Assembly (NCBI GenBank): GCA_936928855.1
Contig: CAKZHZ010000054.1
Location: forward strand, 30,098 to 94,097
Source: an uncultured Polycyclovorans sp.
GTDB taxonomy: Bacteria; Pseudomonadota; Gammaproteobacteria; Nevskiales; Nevskiaceae
Direction: 5' to 3'
Length of the DNA stretch: 64,000 nt
Shown: positions 53,191 to 61,385 of the stretch, piece by piece
How the letters are laid out: each line of letters starts with the position of its first letter
How positions within the stretch are numbered: the first letter of the stretch is position 1
Position numbers and translations under genes: made by a program
The notes under the pieces: model-generated
The model's input: the letters and a program-made list of their open reading frames with translations, nothing else
Database searches by the model: none
What the model was told of the DNA's origin: nothing

Positions 53191-54876
53191 ATGGCAACCG
53201 CATCAGATGCCCGGACGCTGGACGGCGTGCTGCCCATCGACAGCCCGCTGGCGGTGCCGCAACCCGACGGCTTCCGCTGGGACGACCAGTGCGATGTGCT
53301 GGTGGTGGGCTTTGGTGCCGCCGGCGGCGCCGCCGCCCTGAGCGCCCAGGCCGAAGGCGCGGATGTGCGCATCGTCGAGCGTTTCGACGGCGGCGGCGCC
53401 ACCATCAAGAGCGGCGGTGTGGTCTATCTCGGCGGCGGCACCCGCTACCAGCGCGAGGCCGGCTACGAGGACACGCCGGAGGCGATGTTCCAGTACCTGC
53501 GACAGGAATGCGGCGATGCCGTCAGCGAGCCCACCCTGCGCGCCTTCTGCGACGGCAGTCTGGAACTGTTGTCCTGGCTGGAGGGGCTGGGCGTCGAATT
53601 CAGCAGCCATCCGGCACCGCCGAAGACCTCCTACCCGCCCAACGGCACCTACCTCTACTACTCGGGCAGCGAATCCGCCCCGGCCTTTGCCGAGCACGCC
53701 AAACCGGCCCCGCGCGGCCATCGGGTCAAAGCCCCTGGCATCGATTCGGGCCGCGTGCTGTATGCAGTGCTGCGCCAGCAGGTGGAACAGCGGGGCATCC
53801 CGGTGCTGCGCCAGACCAGCGCCCGCCGCCTGATCACCGGCCCGGGCGGCCGCGTGCTGGGGGCCGAGCTGTGGCAGCTGGCGCCGGGATCGCCGGCCCA
53901 GTTGAAACATCAGAAACTGATGCGCAGCGCCGAGAAGTGGCACAACGTGGCGCCCGGCAAGGCCGACCGCCTGCGCGCCGAGGCGCGGGCGCTGGAACTG
54001 GCCGAGGCCAAGCCGTTGCGGGTCCGCGCCCGCCGCGGCGTGGTGCTGTCCACCGGCGGCTTCATCTTCAACCGCGACATGGTGCGCGAGCACGCCCCCA
54101 ACTACCTGCCGGCGATGCGCCTGGGCGCCACCGGCTGCGACGGCAGCGGCATCCGTCTGGGCCAATCCGTCGGCGCGGCGGTCCATCGCATGGAGAAAGG
54201 CTCGGCCTGGCGGTTCATCAACCCGCCCACCGCCTGGCCCAGGGGCGTGGTGGTCGGCCCGCAGGGCGAGCGCTTCTGCAACGAACAGGTATACGGCGCC
54301 CGCCTCGGCGTGGCGATGGTGGACCGGCAGGGCGGCAAGGCCTGGCTGGTTCTCGACAGGGCACTGCGCTGGAAGGCGATTCGCGAGGCGCTGTCCGGCA
54401 GGCTGTGGTTCTTCCAGAGCGTGCCCGCCTTCTTCCTCATGCTGTTTGCACCGCGCGCGCGCAGCCTCGCCGCGCTGGCACAGAAGATCGGCCTGCCGCC
54501 GCAGACGCTGGAGCTGACCGTCAGCCGCTACACCGCCGACATCCACAACGGTGTCGAGGATGCCCAGCGCAAGAGCGACGACATGCGCGCGCCGCTGGAC
54601 ACGCCGCCGTACTACGCGCTGAACATCTCCGCCGACAGCCGCAGCTTCCCCTGCCCGACGATCACCCTTGGCGGCCTGCGCGTCAGCGAAGCCGACGGCG
54701 CCGTGCTCAATGGCGCGGGGCAGGCCATCGGCGGCCTGTACGCAGCCGGTCGCGCCGCCGTGGGCGTGGCCTCCAACGGCTATGTCAGCGGCCTGTCACT
54801 GGCCGACTGCCTGTTCTCGGGCCGTCGCGCCGGGCGCTGCGCCGCGGCCCCCGAATCACAAAGCAACGCGGCCTGA
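53191..54876 (+). CDS. KstD-superfamily FAD-dependent (3-ketosteroid) dehydrogenase
   Basis: A 561-residue flavoprotein. The N-terminal FAD motif GFGAAGGAAAL (40-50) has Glu63 at the end of beta-2. A GGGATIKSGGVVYLGGG loop, a middle substrate domain and the C-terminal GLYAAGRAAVGVASNGYVSG with ADCLFSGRRAG complete the fumarate-reductase/KstD fold. Delta-1 or delta-4(5alpha) dehydrogenation of a 3-ketosteroid is likely from the locus, but the C-terminal motif differs from classic KstD, so the bond oxidised is uncertain. It heads the rightward operon. Confidence 0.85.
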   Translation: MATASDARTLDGVLPIDSPLAVPQPDGFRWDDQCDVLVVGFGAAGGAAALSAQAEGADVRIVERFDGGGATIKSGGVVYLGGGTRYQREAGYEDTPEAMFQYLRQECGDAVSEPTLRAFCDGSLELLSWLEGLGVEFSSHPAPPKTSYPPNGTYLYYSGSESAPAFAEHAKPAPRGHRVKAPGIDSGRVLYAVLRQQVEQRGIPVLRQTSARRLITGPGGRVLGAELWQLAPGSPAQLKHQKLMRSAEKWHNVAPGKADRLRAEARALELAEAKPLRVRARRGVVLSTGGFIFNRDMVREHAPNYLPAMRLGATGCDGSGIRLGQSVGAAVHRMEKGSAWRFINPPTAWPRGVVVGPQGERFCNEQVYGARLGVAMVDRQGGKAWLVLDRALRWKAIREALSGRLWFFQSVPAFFLMLFAPRARSLAALAQKIGLPPQTLELTVSRYTADIHNGVEDAQRKSDDMRAPLDTPPYYALNISADSRSFPCPTITLGGLRVSEADGAVLNGAGQAIGGLYAAGRAAVGVASNGYVSGLSLADCLFSGRRAGRCAAAPESQSNAA

Positions 54877-54908
54877 ACCGCCGCCACACCAACGCAAGGA
54901 GAGGATGG

Positions 54909-55679
54909 ATGGGACGGGTACAGGACAAGGTTGCAATCGTCACCGGAGGCGCCAGCGGCGTCGGCCGCGAGGACGCCCTGCTGCTGGCGCGCGAGGGCGC
55001 CCGGGTGGTGATCACCGACGTCAATGTCGACGCCGGGCAGGCGCTGGCCAGGGAGATCGGGGATCAGGCCCTGTTCGTACAGCACGACATCGCCTCGGAA
55101 GCCGACTGGGAGGCGGTGATCCAGACCACCACCGACCGCTTCGGCGGGGTCGACATCCTGGTGAACAATGCCGCGATCCTGGCCCAGGCCACCATCGAGG
55201 AAACCTCGCTGGAGCTGTGGGAGAAGATCCAGAAGATCAACAGCACCGGCTACTTCCTGGGCTGCAAGCTGGGCCTGCTGGCGATGAAGAACCGCCCCTC
55301 CGGGTCCATCGTCAACATGTCGTCGATGGCCGGTATCGGCGGCGTGTCCTCGTTCGCCGCCTACAGTGCCTCCAAGGCCGCCGTGGCCGGCCTCACCCGC
55401 ACGGTGGCTGCTCACTGCCGCGCCCAGCTCTACAAGATCCGTTGCAACTCCATCCACCCGGACGGCATTGCCACGCCGATGGTGTTCAACCTGCACAAGC
55501 AGCAGGGCGGCGCCGGCACCTCCTACGTGCGCGAGAAGGATCCGAAGCAGCTGCAGGCCCGCTTCGCCCAGCCGCAGGACATCGCCAACCTCGTGCTGTT
55601 CCTGGCGTCCGACGAATCGAAGTTCATCAACGGCGCCGAGATGCGCATCGACAACGGCTACCTGATGTGGGCCGACTGA
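54909..55679 (+). CDS. short-chain dehydrogenase/reductase (hydroxysteroid dehydrogenase-like)
   Basis: A 256-residue classical SDR with TGGASGVGREDALLLAREGA, NNAAIL, Ser in NMSS and Tyr/Lys in YSASK. Asp in VVITDVN suggests NAD specificity. It resembles hydroxysteroid dehydrogenases, so oxidation of a steroid hydroxyl is plausible from its place between the KstD-like and FadD3-type genes. An AGGAGAGG site lies just upstream of ATG 54909. It starts 32 bp after the flavoprotein gene. Confidence 0.88.
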   Translation: MGRVQDKVAIVTGGASGVGREDALLLAREGARVVITDVNVDAGQALAREIGDQALFVQHDIASEADWEAVIQTTTDRFGGVDILVNNAAILAQATIEETSLELWEKIQKINSTGYFLGCKLGLLAMKNRPSGSIVNMSSMAGIGGVSSFAAYSASKAAVAGLTRTVAAHCRAQLYKIRCNSIHPDGIATPMVFNLHKQQGGAGTSYVREKDPKQLQARFAQPQDIANLVLFLASDESKFINGAEMRIDNGYLMWAD

Positions 55680-55692
55680 AGCGCTGTGTACG

Positions 55693-55720
55693 TGACTGGT
55701 GATTGGTGACTGGTGATTGG
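55693..55720. repeat. two tandem copies of a 14-bp unit
   Basis: TGACTGGTGATTGG occurs twice in a row between the SDR and the CoA ligase genes. The repeat is short and may be part of a dispersed intergenic family. Confidence 0.7.
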
Positions 55721-55732
55721 CAGGATGCAGAC

Positions 55733-57283
55733 ATGGCTGAAATGAGTACGGTCCCCAGCGCCTTTGCCGCCTCGGTGCGGCAGTACGCCGACCGCGTGGC
55801 GGTGATCGGCGAGGACGGCACGCCGCTGACGTATGCGGCGCTGGATGCCCGTCGTATCGAGGCCGCGCGCGCCCTGCTGGCGCTGGGCATCGGCCACGGC
55901 GACCGGGTGGCGATCTGGGCGCCCAACAGCGTCGAATGGATCGTCGCCGGTCTCGCCCTGCACAGCCTGGGCGCGGTGCTGGTGCCGGTGAACACCCGCA
56001 TGAAGGGGCCCGAAGCGGCCTACATCCTGCAGCGCAGTGGGGCCCGGCTGCTGTTCTGCGCCGGACAGTTTCTCGGCCAGCATTTTCCCAGCCTGCTGGG
56101 GACGCACCGCCCGGCCACGCTGGAACACATGGTGGTCCTCGGGGAATCGCGGGACGGCGATCTCGACTGGGCCGGCTTCCTCGCCCGCGGCGCCGCAGTG
56201 CCCGCCGAACAGGTGCAGGCGGCGAGCGCCCGGGTCGGCGGCGATGACCGCATGGATGTGATGTTCACCTCCGGCACCACCGGCCACCCCAAGGGCGTGG
56301 TCACCACCCACGCGCAGAACCTGCGGGTGATCCGCGAATGGTCGCGTGCGGTGGGGCTCAACCCGGACGACCGCTACCTGATTGCCAACCCCTTCTTTCA
56401 CGCCTTCGGCTACAAGGTGGGCTGGCTGGGCGGCCTGATGGCCGGACTGACGGTACTGCCGCATGCCGTGTTCGATGCCGGCGCCATCCTGCGCCGCATC
56501 GAGGCCGACCGCATCTCGGTGCTGCCGGGACCGCCGACCCTGTTCATCTCGCTGCTCAACGACCCGGCGCGGGCCGATACCGACCTGTCGTCACTGCGCG
56601 CCACCATCACCGGCGCCGCCGCCATCGCCCCCAGCCTGATCGAGCGCATCCGCGCCGAACTGGGCTTTCAGGTGGTGCTCACCGGCTACGGCCTCACCGA
56701 GACCTGCGGCGTGGTGTCGCTGTGCGATGCCGACGATGATGCGGAAACCATTGCCCTCACCTCCGGCAAGGCGATTCCCGGCATCGAGCTGCGCTGTGTC
56801 GACAGCGAGAACCGTCCACTGGGCCCCGGCGAGTCAGGTGAGATCGTGGTCCGCGGCTACAACGTGATGCAGGGTTATCTCGACGACGAGGCCGCCACCC
56901 GTGACGCCATCGACGGCGACGGCTGGCTGCATACCGGCGATGTCGGCAACCTCGATGCGCGCGGCTATGTGCGCATCACCGACCGCCTCAAGGACCTCTA
57001 CATCTGCGGCGGCTTCAACTGCTACCCCGCCGAGATCGAACGCATCATGGCGGCCCATCCGGCCATCGCCCAGGTGGCGGTGGTGGGGGTGCCGGACGAC
57101 CGCATGGGCGAGGTCGGCAAGGCCTTCGTGGTGCCACGCCCCGGCGAGGCCCTGGATGCCGACAGCCTCAATGCCTGGTGCCGCGAGCAGATGGCCAACT
57201 ACAAGGTTCCGCGCAGCTTCGCGGTAGTGGAGGCGCTGCCGATGAATGCCTCGGGCAAGGTCACCAAGTTCGCGCTGCGTTGA
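55733..57283 (+). CDS. fadD3: FadD3-type HIP-CoA ligase
   Basis: A 516-residue AMP-forming CoA ligase. FTSGTTGHPKGV is the P-loop. The run NPFFHAFGYKVGWLGGLMAG, VLPGPPTLFISLLNDPAR, YGLTETCGVVSLC and YICGGFNCYPAEIERIM follows the pattern of FadD3, which activates the C/D-ring propionate HIP to start its degradation. The catalytic Lys is in NASGKVTKFALR. I chose ATG 55733, which has an AGGA site 7 bp upstream; ATG 55742 is possible. Confidence 0.9.
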   Translation: MAEMSTVPSAFAASVRQYADRVAVIGEDGTPLTYAALDARRIEAARALLALGIGHGDRVAIWAPNSVEWIVAGLALHSLGAVLVPVNTRMKGPEAAYILQRSGARLLFCAGQFLGQHFPSLLGTHRPATLEHMVVLGESRDGDLDWAGFLARGAAVPAEQVQAASARVGGDDRMDVMFTSGTTGHPKGVVTTHAQNLRVIREWSRAVGLNPDDRYLIANPFFHAFGYKVGWLGGLMAGLTVLPHAVFDAGAILRRIEADRISVLPGPPTLFISLLNDPARADTDLSSLRATITGAAAIAPSLIERIRAELGFQVVLTGYGLTETCGVVSLCDADDDAETIALTSGKAIPGIELRCVDSENRPLGPGESGEIVVRGYNVMQGYLDDEAATRDAIDGDGWLHTGDVGNLDARGYVRITDRLKDLYICGGFNCYPAEIERIMAAHPAIAQVAVVGVPDDRMGEVGKAFVVPRPGEALDADSLNAWCREQMANYKVPRSFAVVEALPMNASGKVTKFALR

Positions 57284-57323
57284 TTCGGCATACTGGGGTC
57301 CGTCACCTTTCGACAGACCTCCC

Positions 57324-58625
57324 TTGATCGTCAATCTGCTGATTGTGGGGCTGCTGGTCGCGCTCAACGGCGTACTGGCGATGTCCGAGCTTGCCGTGGT
57401 GTCCGCTCGTGATGCCCGGCTGAAGGCGCTGGAGCGGCGCAAGGTGCGGGGCGCACGCTCCGCGCTGGCCCTGCGCGCCCACCCGGGCCGCTTCCTCAGT
57501 ACCGTGCAGATCGGCATCACCCTGGTCGGCGTGGTGGCCGGCGCCTTCAGTGGCACCACGCTGGCGGCGCCGCTGGCCGACTGGCTGATGACGCGGGGGG
57601 TGGGCGAGCGCGTCGCCGACGAGACGGCCTTCTTCCTCGTGGTCGCGGCCGTCACCTACCTGTCGCTGATCATCGGCGAGCTGGTGCCCAAGCAGATCGC
57701 CCTGCGCAACCCGGAACGCGTCGCCCTGTTGGTGGCGCCGCCGATGCAGCTGCTGGCACGGCTGGCGCGCCCGCTGGTGTGGCTGCTGGACGTCTCCAGC
57801 CGGCTGTTCCTGAGGTTGTTGCCGGCACGTGGCGAGGATGCCCGGATCACCGACGAGGAGATCCACGCGGTGGTGGCCGAAGCCGCCTCCAGTGGCGTGG
57901 TGGAGCCAGAGGAACGCCAGATGATCGCCGCCGTCATGCGCATGGCCGACCGCAACGTGCGGGCCCTGATGACACCGCGTCAGGAGGTGGAGTGGATCGA
58001 CCTCGACGACCCGCTGGACGCCCAGCTACAGAGCCTGCGCAACTGCCGTCACAGCAAACTGGTGGCGGCACGCGGCGATGTCGACCAGTTCCATGGCTGG
58101 GTCTCGGTCAAGCGGCTGCTGGATGCGGTGCTGGATGGGCAGGACCGCGTGGTGCCGTCTCTGCATGTGGAAGAGGCCCTGGTGGTCCCGGACACGGTGG
58201 ATGCCCTGCAGATGATCGCCAAGCTGCGCAGTGCGCCGCTACGCTCGGCCATTGTGGTCGACGAGTTCGGCAGCCTGCAGGGCATCATCACCGTCGGGGA
58301 TATCCTCTCGGCGATTGCTGGCAGCCTGCTGGATGACAGCGACGACCAGCCGACGGCCGTACGGCGCCCGGACGGCAGTTGGCTGGTGGATGGCGACCTC
58401 GACGTGGCCGGCCTGTTGGACCTGTTGCAGCTCGACCTGCCGCGGCAGCAGGACTACGAGACCGTCGCCGGCATGGTGCTGTCGTTGATGGGTCACCTGC
58501 CGCGCGTCGGTGAAACCGCAGCGCTGGAGGACTGGACCATCGAGGTGCTCGACCTTGATGGCCGCCGCATCGACAAGGTCCTGATTCGCCGCCGGACAGT
58601 GCCATCGGTGGAACACCCGGGCTGA
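57324..58625 (+). CDS. CNNM/CorC-type membrane protein with CBS pair
   Basis: A 433-residue protein with an N-terminal DUF21/CNNM domain of about four helices (residues 1-150, with VALNGVLAMSELAVVSARD), a CBS pair (about 205-330, including RALMTPRQEVEWIDLDDPLD and VVDEFGSLQGIITVGDILSA) and a C-terminal CorC_HlyC domain. Family members affect magnesium or other divalent-ion efflux and have been called haemolysins by homology. The start is TTG at 57324. It is 40 bp after fadD3 and may be read from the same promoter, though its role is housekeeping. Confidence 0.92.
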   Translation: MIVNLLIVGLLVALNGVLAMSELAVVSARDARLKALERRKVRGARSALALRAHPGRFLSTVQIGITLVGVVAGAFSGTTLAAPLADWLMTRGVGERVADETAFFLVVAAVTYLSLIIGELVPKQIALRNPERVALLVAPPMQLLARLARPLVWLLDVSSRLFLRLLPARGEDARITDEEIHAVVAEAASSGVVEPEERQMIAAVMRMADRNVRALMTPRQEVEWIDLDDPLDAQLQSLRNCRHSKLVAARGDVDQFHGWVSVKRLLDAVLDGQDRVVPSLHVEEALVVPDTVDALQMIAKLRSAPLRSAIVVDEFGSLQGIITVGDILSAIAGSLLDDSDDQPTAVRRPDGSWLVDGDLDVAGLLDLLQLDLPRQQDYETVAGMVLSLMGHLPRVGETAALEDWTIEVLDLDGRRIDKVLIRRRTVPSVEHPG

Positions 58626-58750
58626 TCGCGGGAACCACGGACGCCAAACCGACCCACCCCCTCGGTCACGCATCGGCTTGCATTGAGGGCGTCACAGGCG
58701 CACCGTGAAGCGAAGCGCCAACCACGGCGCCCTGACTGGGAGTGTCATTG

Positions 58751-58981
58751 ATGGACACCGGATCGGCCCTGAAGGTCGGCGATATCGTTACCACGCTCGA
58801 AGGGGGTCTCCGCATGAAGGTCGCCGGCATCGACAACGCTACCGGTGGCGTCCGCTGTACCTGGACCCGCGGGCCCGGCAAGTGCAGTCGGATCTTTGAA
58901 CCCGACCAACTCATGGCTGCGGTCGCCAACCGCTACGTGACCCCGAGCGCCCCACCGCCGCTGCGCAAGCGCCGACGTTGA
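58751..58981 (+). CDS. YodC-like (DUF2158) small protein
   Basis: A 76-residue protein. LKVGDIVTTLEGGLRMKVAG, then CTWTRGPGKCSRIFEPDQL, matches the DUF2158/YodC pattern (VGDxVxLxSGGPxMTV...F...L). The C-terminal tail is basic. Function unknown. GGGAG precedes ATG 58751; an in-frame GTG at 58742 is possible. Confidence 0.78.
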   Translation: MDTGSALKVGDIVTTLEGGLRMKVAGIDNATGGVRCTWTRGPGKCSRIFEPDQLMAAVANRYVTPSAPPPLRKRRR

Positions 58982-59000
58982 AGCGCCAGCTGTGGCTGCG

Positions 59001-59321
59001 TCAGCCCGCTTCCGCCAGCTTGAGCCCGACAACGCCCGCCACGATCAGCCCGACACTTGCCATGCGCAGCCCGCCGGCCGGCTCACCGAACAGCGCGATC
59101 CCCAGCAACACCGTCCCGACAGCCCCGATGCCCACCCACATGGCATAGGCGGTTCCCACCGGCAGCGTCTTCATTGCCAGCCCCAGCAGCACCACGCTGA
59201 CCGCCATCGACGCCAGCGTCAGCACGCTGGGCAGCAGCCGGGTGAACCCCTCGGTGTACTTCAGGCCAATGGCCCAGCCGATCTCGAACAGCCCCGCCAA
59301 CACCAGCAATAGCCAACTCAT
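59001..59321 (-). CDS. gdx: SMR-family guanidinium exporter (Gdx/SugE)
   Basis: A 106-residue protein with four transmembrane helices. The conserved Glu13 is in [16 protein letters not shown], and [20 protein letters not shown] in helix 3 is the Gdx/SugE hallmark. Gdx proteins export guanidinium in exchange for protons. The apparent guanidine-II riboswitch directly upstream supports this over the quaternary-ammonium (EmrE) subtype. Its ribosome binding site (GAGAGG) is just downstream of the second riboswitch hairpin. Confidence 0.95.
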   Translation of the reverse strand: MSWLLLVLAGLFEIGWAIGLKYTEGFTRLLPSVLTLASMAVSVVLLGLAMKTLPVGTAYAMWVGIGAVGTVLLGIALFGEPAGGLRMASVGLIVAGVVGLKLAEAG

Positions 59322-59340
59322 GGGTGATCCTCTCGAACAT

Positions 59341-59386
59341 GAGGGTCGTCCCCCGAAAGTGAATCCGATGAGGTCGTCCTCATCGG
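59341..59386 (-). ncRNA. guanidine-II (mini-ykkC) riboswitch
   Basis: On the minus strand two hairpins each carry an ACGA loop, as in mini-ykkC. The first (59386-59365) has a perfect 9-bp stem; the second (59354-59341) has a 5-bp stem with one G-T pair. A 10-base linker separates them, and the gdx Shine-Dalgarno and ATG (59321) follow within 20 bp. Guanidine binding should expose the ribosome binding site. Confidence 0.9.
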
Positions 59387-59392
59387 GGCCGC

Positions 59393-59788
59393 TCAGGCCG
59401 GCACGGCCGACCGCTGCGCTTCGCGTGCCAAGCTGCGCCCGACGTAGGGAATCTGCAGCCAGAACGAAAAGTAGAAGAACGTCAGGTACCAATAGGGAAC
59501 GACGAATCCGATGCCCAGGCCCTTGTAAACCGCCAGCAGCAGGTAATCGTAGACGAACAGCGGCACCGTCAGGTAGAAGGCCAGCCAGCGGGCATTACGG
59601 CGATGCTGCCCGTCGCTCCAGAAGGCCCGCAGGGTCCACCGCGCCATGGGGAAGTACAGCAGGGTAACGCCGATCACGATCACCCCCTTGGCCCAGTCGT
59701 ACCACTGCTGGTAGTAATCGGGAAGGCCGATCAGATAGAACGTCAGCCAGGTGACGAAGCTGTACGCCAGCAGCTTGAGATGTTGCAT
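59393..59788 (-). CDS. small membrane protein of unknown function
   Basis: A 131-residue protein with about four hydrophobic helices (roughly 8-22, 36-55, 70-85 and 98-116), rich in Tyr, Trp and Phe ([21 protein letters not shown]). I do not recognise the family. The stop is 6 bp before the riboswitch of gdx, so the two may share a transcript, but a link to guanidine is speculative. Confidence 0.7.
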   Translation of the reverse strand: MQHLKLLAYSFVTWLTFYLIGLPDYYQQWYDWAKGVIVIGVTLLYFPMARWTLRAFWSDGQHRRNARWLAFYLTVPLFVYDYLLLAVYKGLGIGFVVPYWYLTFFYFSFWLQIPYVGRSLAREAQRSAVPA

Positions 59789-59892
59789 CAGGGGCACGCC
59801 GATACTCCGGGGTTCATGGGGTGGGTCTTCCGCAGAGAAGCGGCGGATTTCATCGCACCTGCATGAGCGCGGCAATAACCTGCGGGGTCATA

Positions 59893-60294
59893 TCAAGACG
59901 CTGGCGCGCCGGGCCACTGTGGATGATCGTCGGTGATGGCGTGCCAACTCGCTCGAGATGCGGTGTGGATGTGATACACCCTCGCCCCATGTATCGGGGT
60001 ATCCACCGTGCCGAGACGCAGGCGCTTCACGTTCGGAAGGTCGTCCCGGGCGCTGTAGATCGGACTGCCGCAGCGGCCGCAGAACACCCGTGCCTTATCC
60101 GGCGTGGCGCGAAACGACCTTAGCAATTCGGCCCCCGCCACCAGCCGGAAGCGCTCGGCGTCAATTGGGCTCACCGCCACAAAGGCGGTGCCCTGCGCCT
60201 TCTGGCACTGACGGCAGTGGCACATCGAGATGTCGTCCAGCGGTCCATCGTACTCATACCGCACCCCGCCACAGAGACAGCTTCCAGTAATCAT
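59893..60294 (-). CDS. GFA-family zinc protein
   Basis: A 133-residue protein of the glutathione-dependent formaldehyde-activating (GFA/CENP-V) family. Zinc-binding Cys motifs are SCLCGG (about 5-10), CHCRQC (about 25-30) and CGRCGSP (about 71-77). Many members have no proven formaldehyde role. ATG 60294 is chosen because translation upstream lacks family similarity. It is divergent from the SDR at 60467. Confidence 0.88.
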   Translation of the reverse strand: MITGSCLCGGVRYEYDGPLDDISMCHCRQCQKAQGTAFVAVSPIDAERFRLVAGAELLRSFRATPDKARVFCGRCGSPIYSARDDLPNVKRLRLGTVDTPIHGARVYHIHTASRASWHAITDDHPQWPGAPAS

Positions 60295-60466
60295 GTCGGC
60301 CCTCCCGCGCACCCGAGCATCAGCGCCGAGCCTAGCAGGCTTGACCCGCGCCGCGATCCGGAGTCGATCCCACAAACTGACGAGGTCCCGCCCTGGCAGG
60401 GGCGCTAAGGTCCGGCGACTATTCAGCCGGGGGCAGTCCCGGCGCCATCGAAAGCGAGGACCTGGA

Positions 60467-61330
60467 ATGAATCAGCCGTTGAAAGGGGTGGTGGCCGTGG
60501 TGACGGGCGCGTCGCGCGGCGCCGGCAAGGGGATTGCCGAAGCCTTGGGGGCCGAAGGCGCCACCGTGTACGTCACGGGGCGTTCGCTGAAGGAGGGGGA
60601 TGCGCCATTGCCGGGCACCATTGCCGGCACGGCGGATGCCGTGACACGGGCCGGCGGCCGGGGCATTGCGGTGGCCTGCGACCATGCACGGGATGGGGAT
60701 GTGAAGGCCTTGTTCGAGCGCATCGCGTCGGAACAGGGGCGCGTGGACATCCTGGTCAACAACGCCACCTTTCTGCATGACAAGCTGATCGTGAAAGGCG
60801 GCTTCTGGGAGAAGTCGCTGGATCTGGTGGACATTCTCGATGTCGGCCTGCGCTCGGCGTATGTCGCAAGCTGGTATGCCGCGCCACTGATGGTGAAACA
60901 GAAGAACGGGCTGATCGCCTTCACCTCCAGCTTTGGTGCCAGCTGCTACATGCACGGGCCGGCGTACGGCGCACAAAAGGTGGGCGTCGACAAATTCGCC
61001 AAGGACATGGGCGTCGACCTCAAGCCCTACAACGTGGCCACGGCCTCGATCTGGATGGGCATGCTGCGCACCGAGCGCACCAAACGCGTGATGGATGCCG
61101 AGCCCGAAAAGTACGCCGGCTTCTGGGACATCGCCGAAACGCCGCACTTCACCGGGCATCTCCTGTCGGCGCTGTATCGCGACCCGCAGCGCGCGGAGAA
61201 GTCCGGCCAGGTACATATCGGTGCGGAGCTCGCCGAAACCTACGGGCTCACCGACGAAGGTCGGCAGCCGCCCTCGCACCGTCCCATGCTGGGGGCCCCG
61301 ACACCGCCGCATCCGGCGGTCGTGGAGTAA
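60467..61330 (+). CDS. DHRS1-like short-chain dehydrogenase
   Basis: A 287-residue SDR. VVTGASRGAGKGIAEALGAEGATVYVTGR, then NNATF, Ser in FTSSFG and Tyr/Lys in YGAQK. The ordered insert and long C-terminal tail resemble mammalian DHRS1-type SDRs rather than the common fatty-acid type. Arg in VTGRS suggests NADP use. Substrate unknown. GAGGA precedes ATG 60467. Confidence 0.88.
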   Translation: MNQPLKGVVAVVTGASRGAGKGIAEALGAEGATVYVTGRSLKEGDAPLPGTIAGTADAVTRAGGRGIAVACDHARDGDVKALFERIASEQGRVDILVNNATFLHDKLIVKGGFWEKSLDLVDILDVGLRSAYVASWYAAPLMVKQKNGLIAFTSSFGASCYMHGPAYGAQKVGVDKFAKDMGVDLKPYNVATASIWMGMLRTERTKRVMDAEPEKYAGFWDIAETPHFTGHLLSALYRDPQRAEKSGQVHIGAELAETYGLTDEGRQPPSHRPMLGAPTPPHPAVVE

Positions 61331-61348
61331 CCCGTCGCGGCAACAAAG

Positions 61349-61373
61349 AAGGGCGCCTTTCGGCGCCCTTTTT
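61349..61373 (+). terminator. Rho-independent terminator of the SDR gene
   Basis: A GC-rich stem (AAGGGCGCC / GGCGCCCTT) with a 4-base loop is followed by T's (61369-61373). It lies 19 bp after the SDR stop and before the end of the convergent receptor gene. Confidence 0.9.
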
Positions 61374-61385
61374 CATGCACATCGA

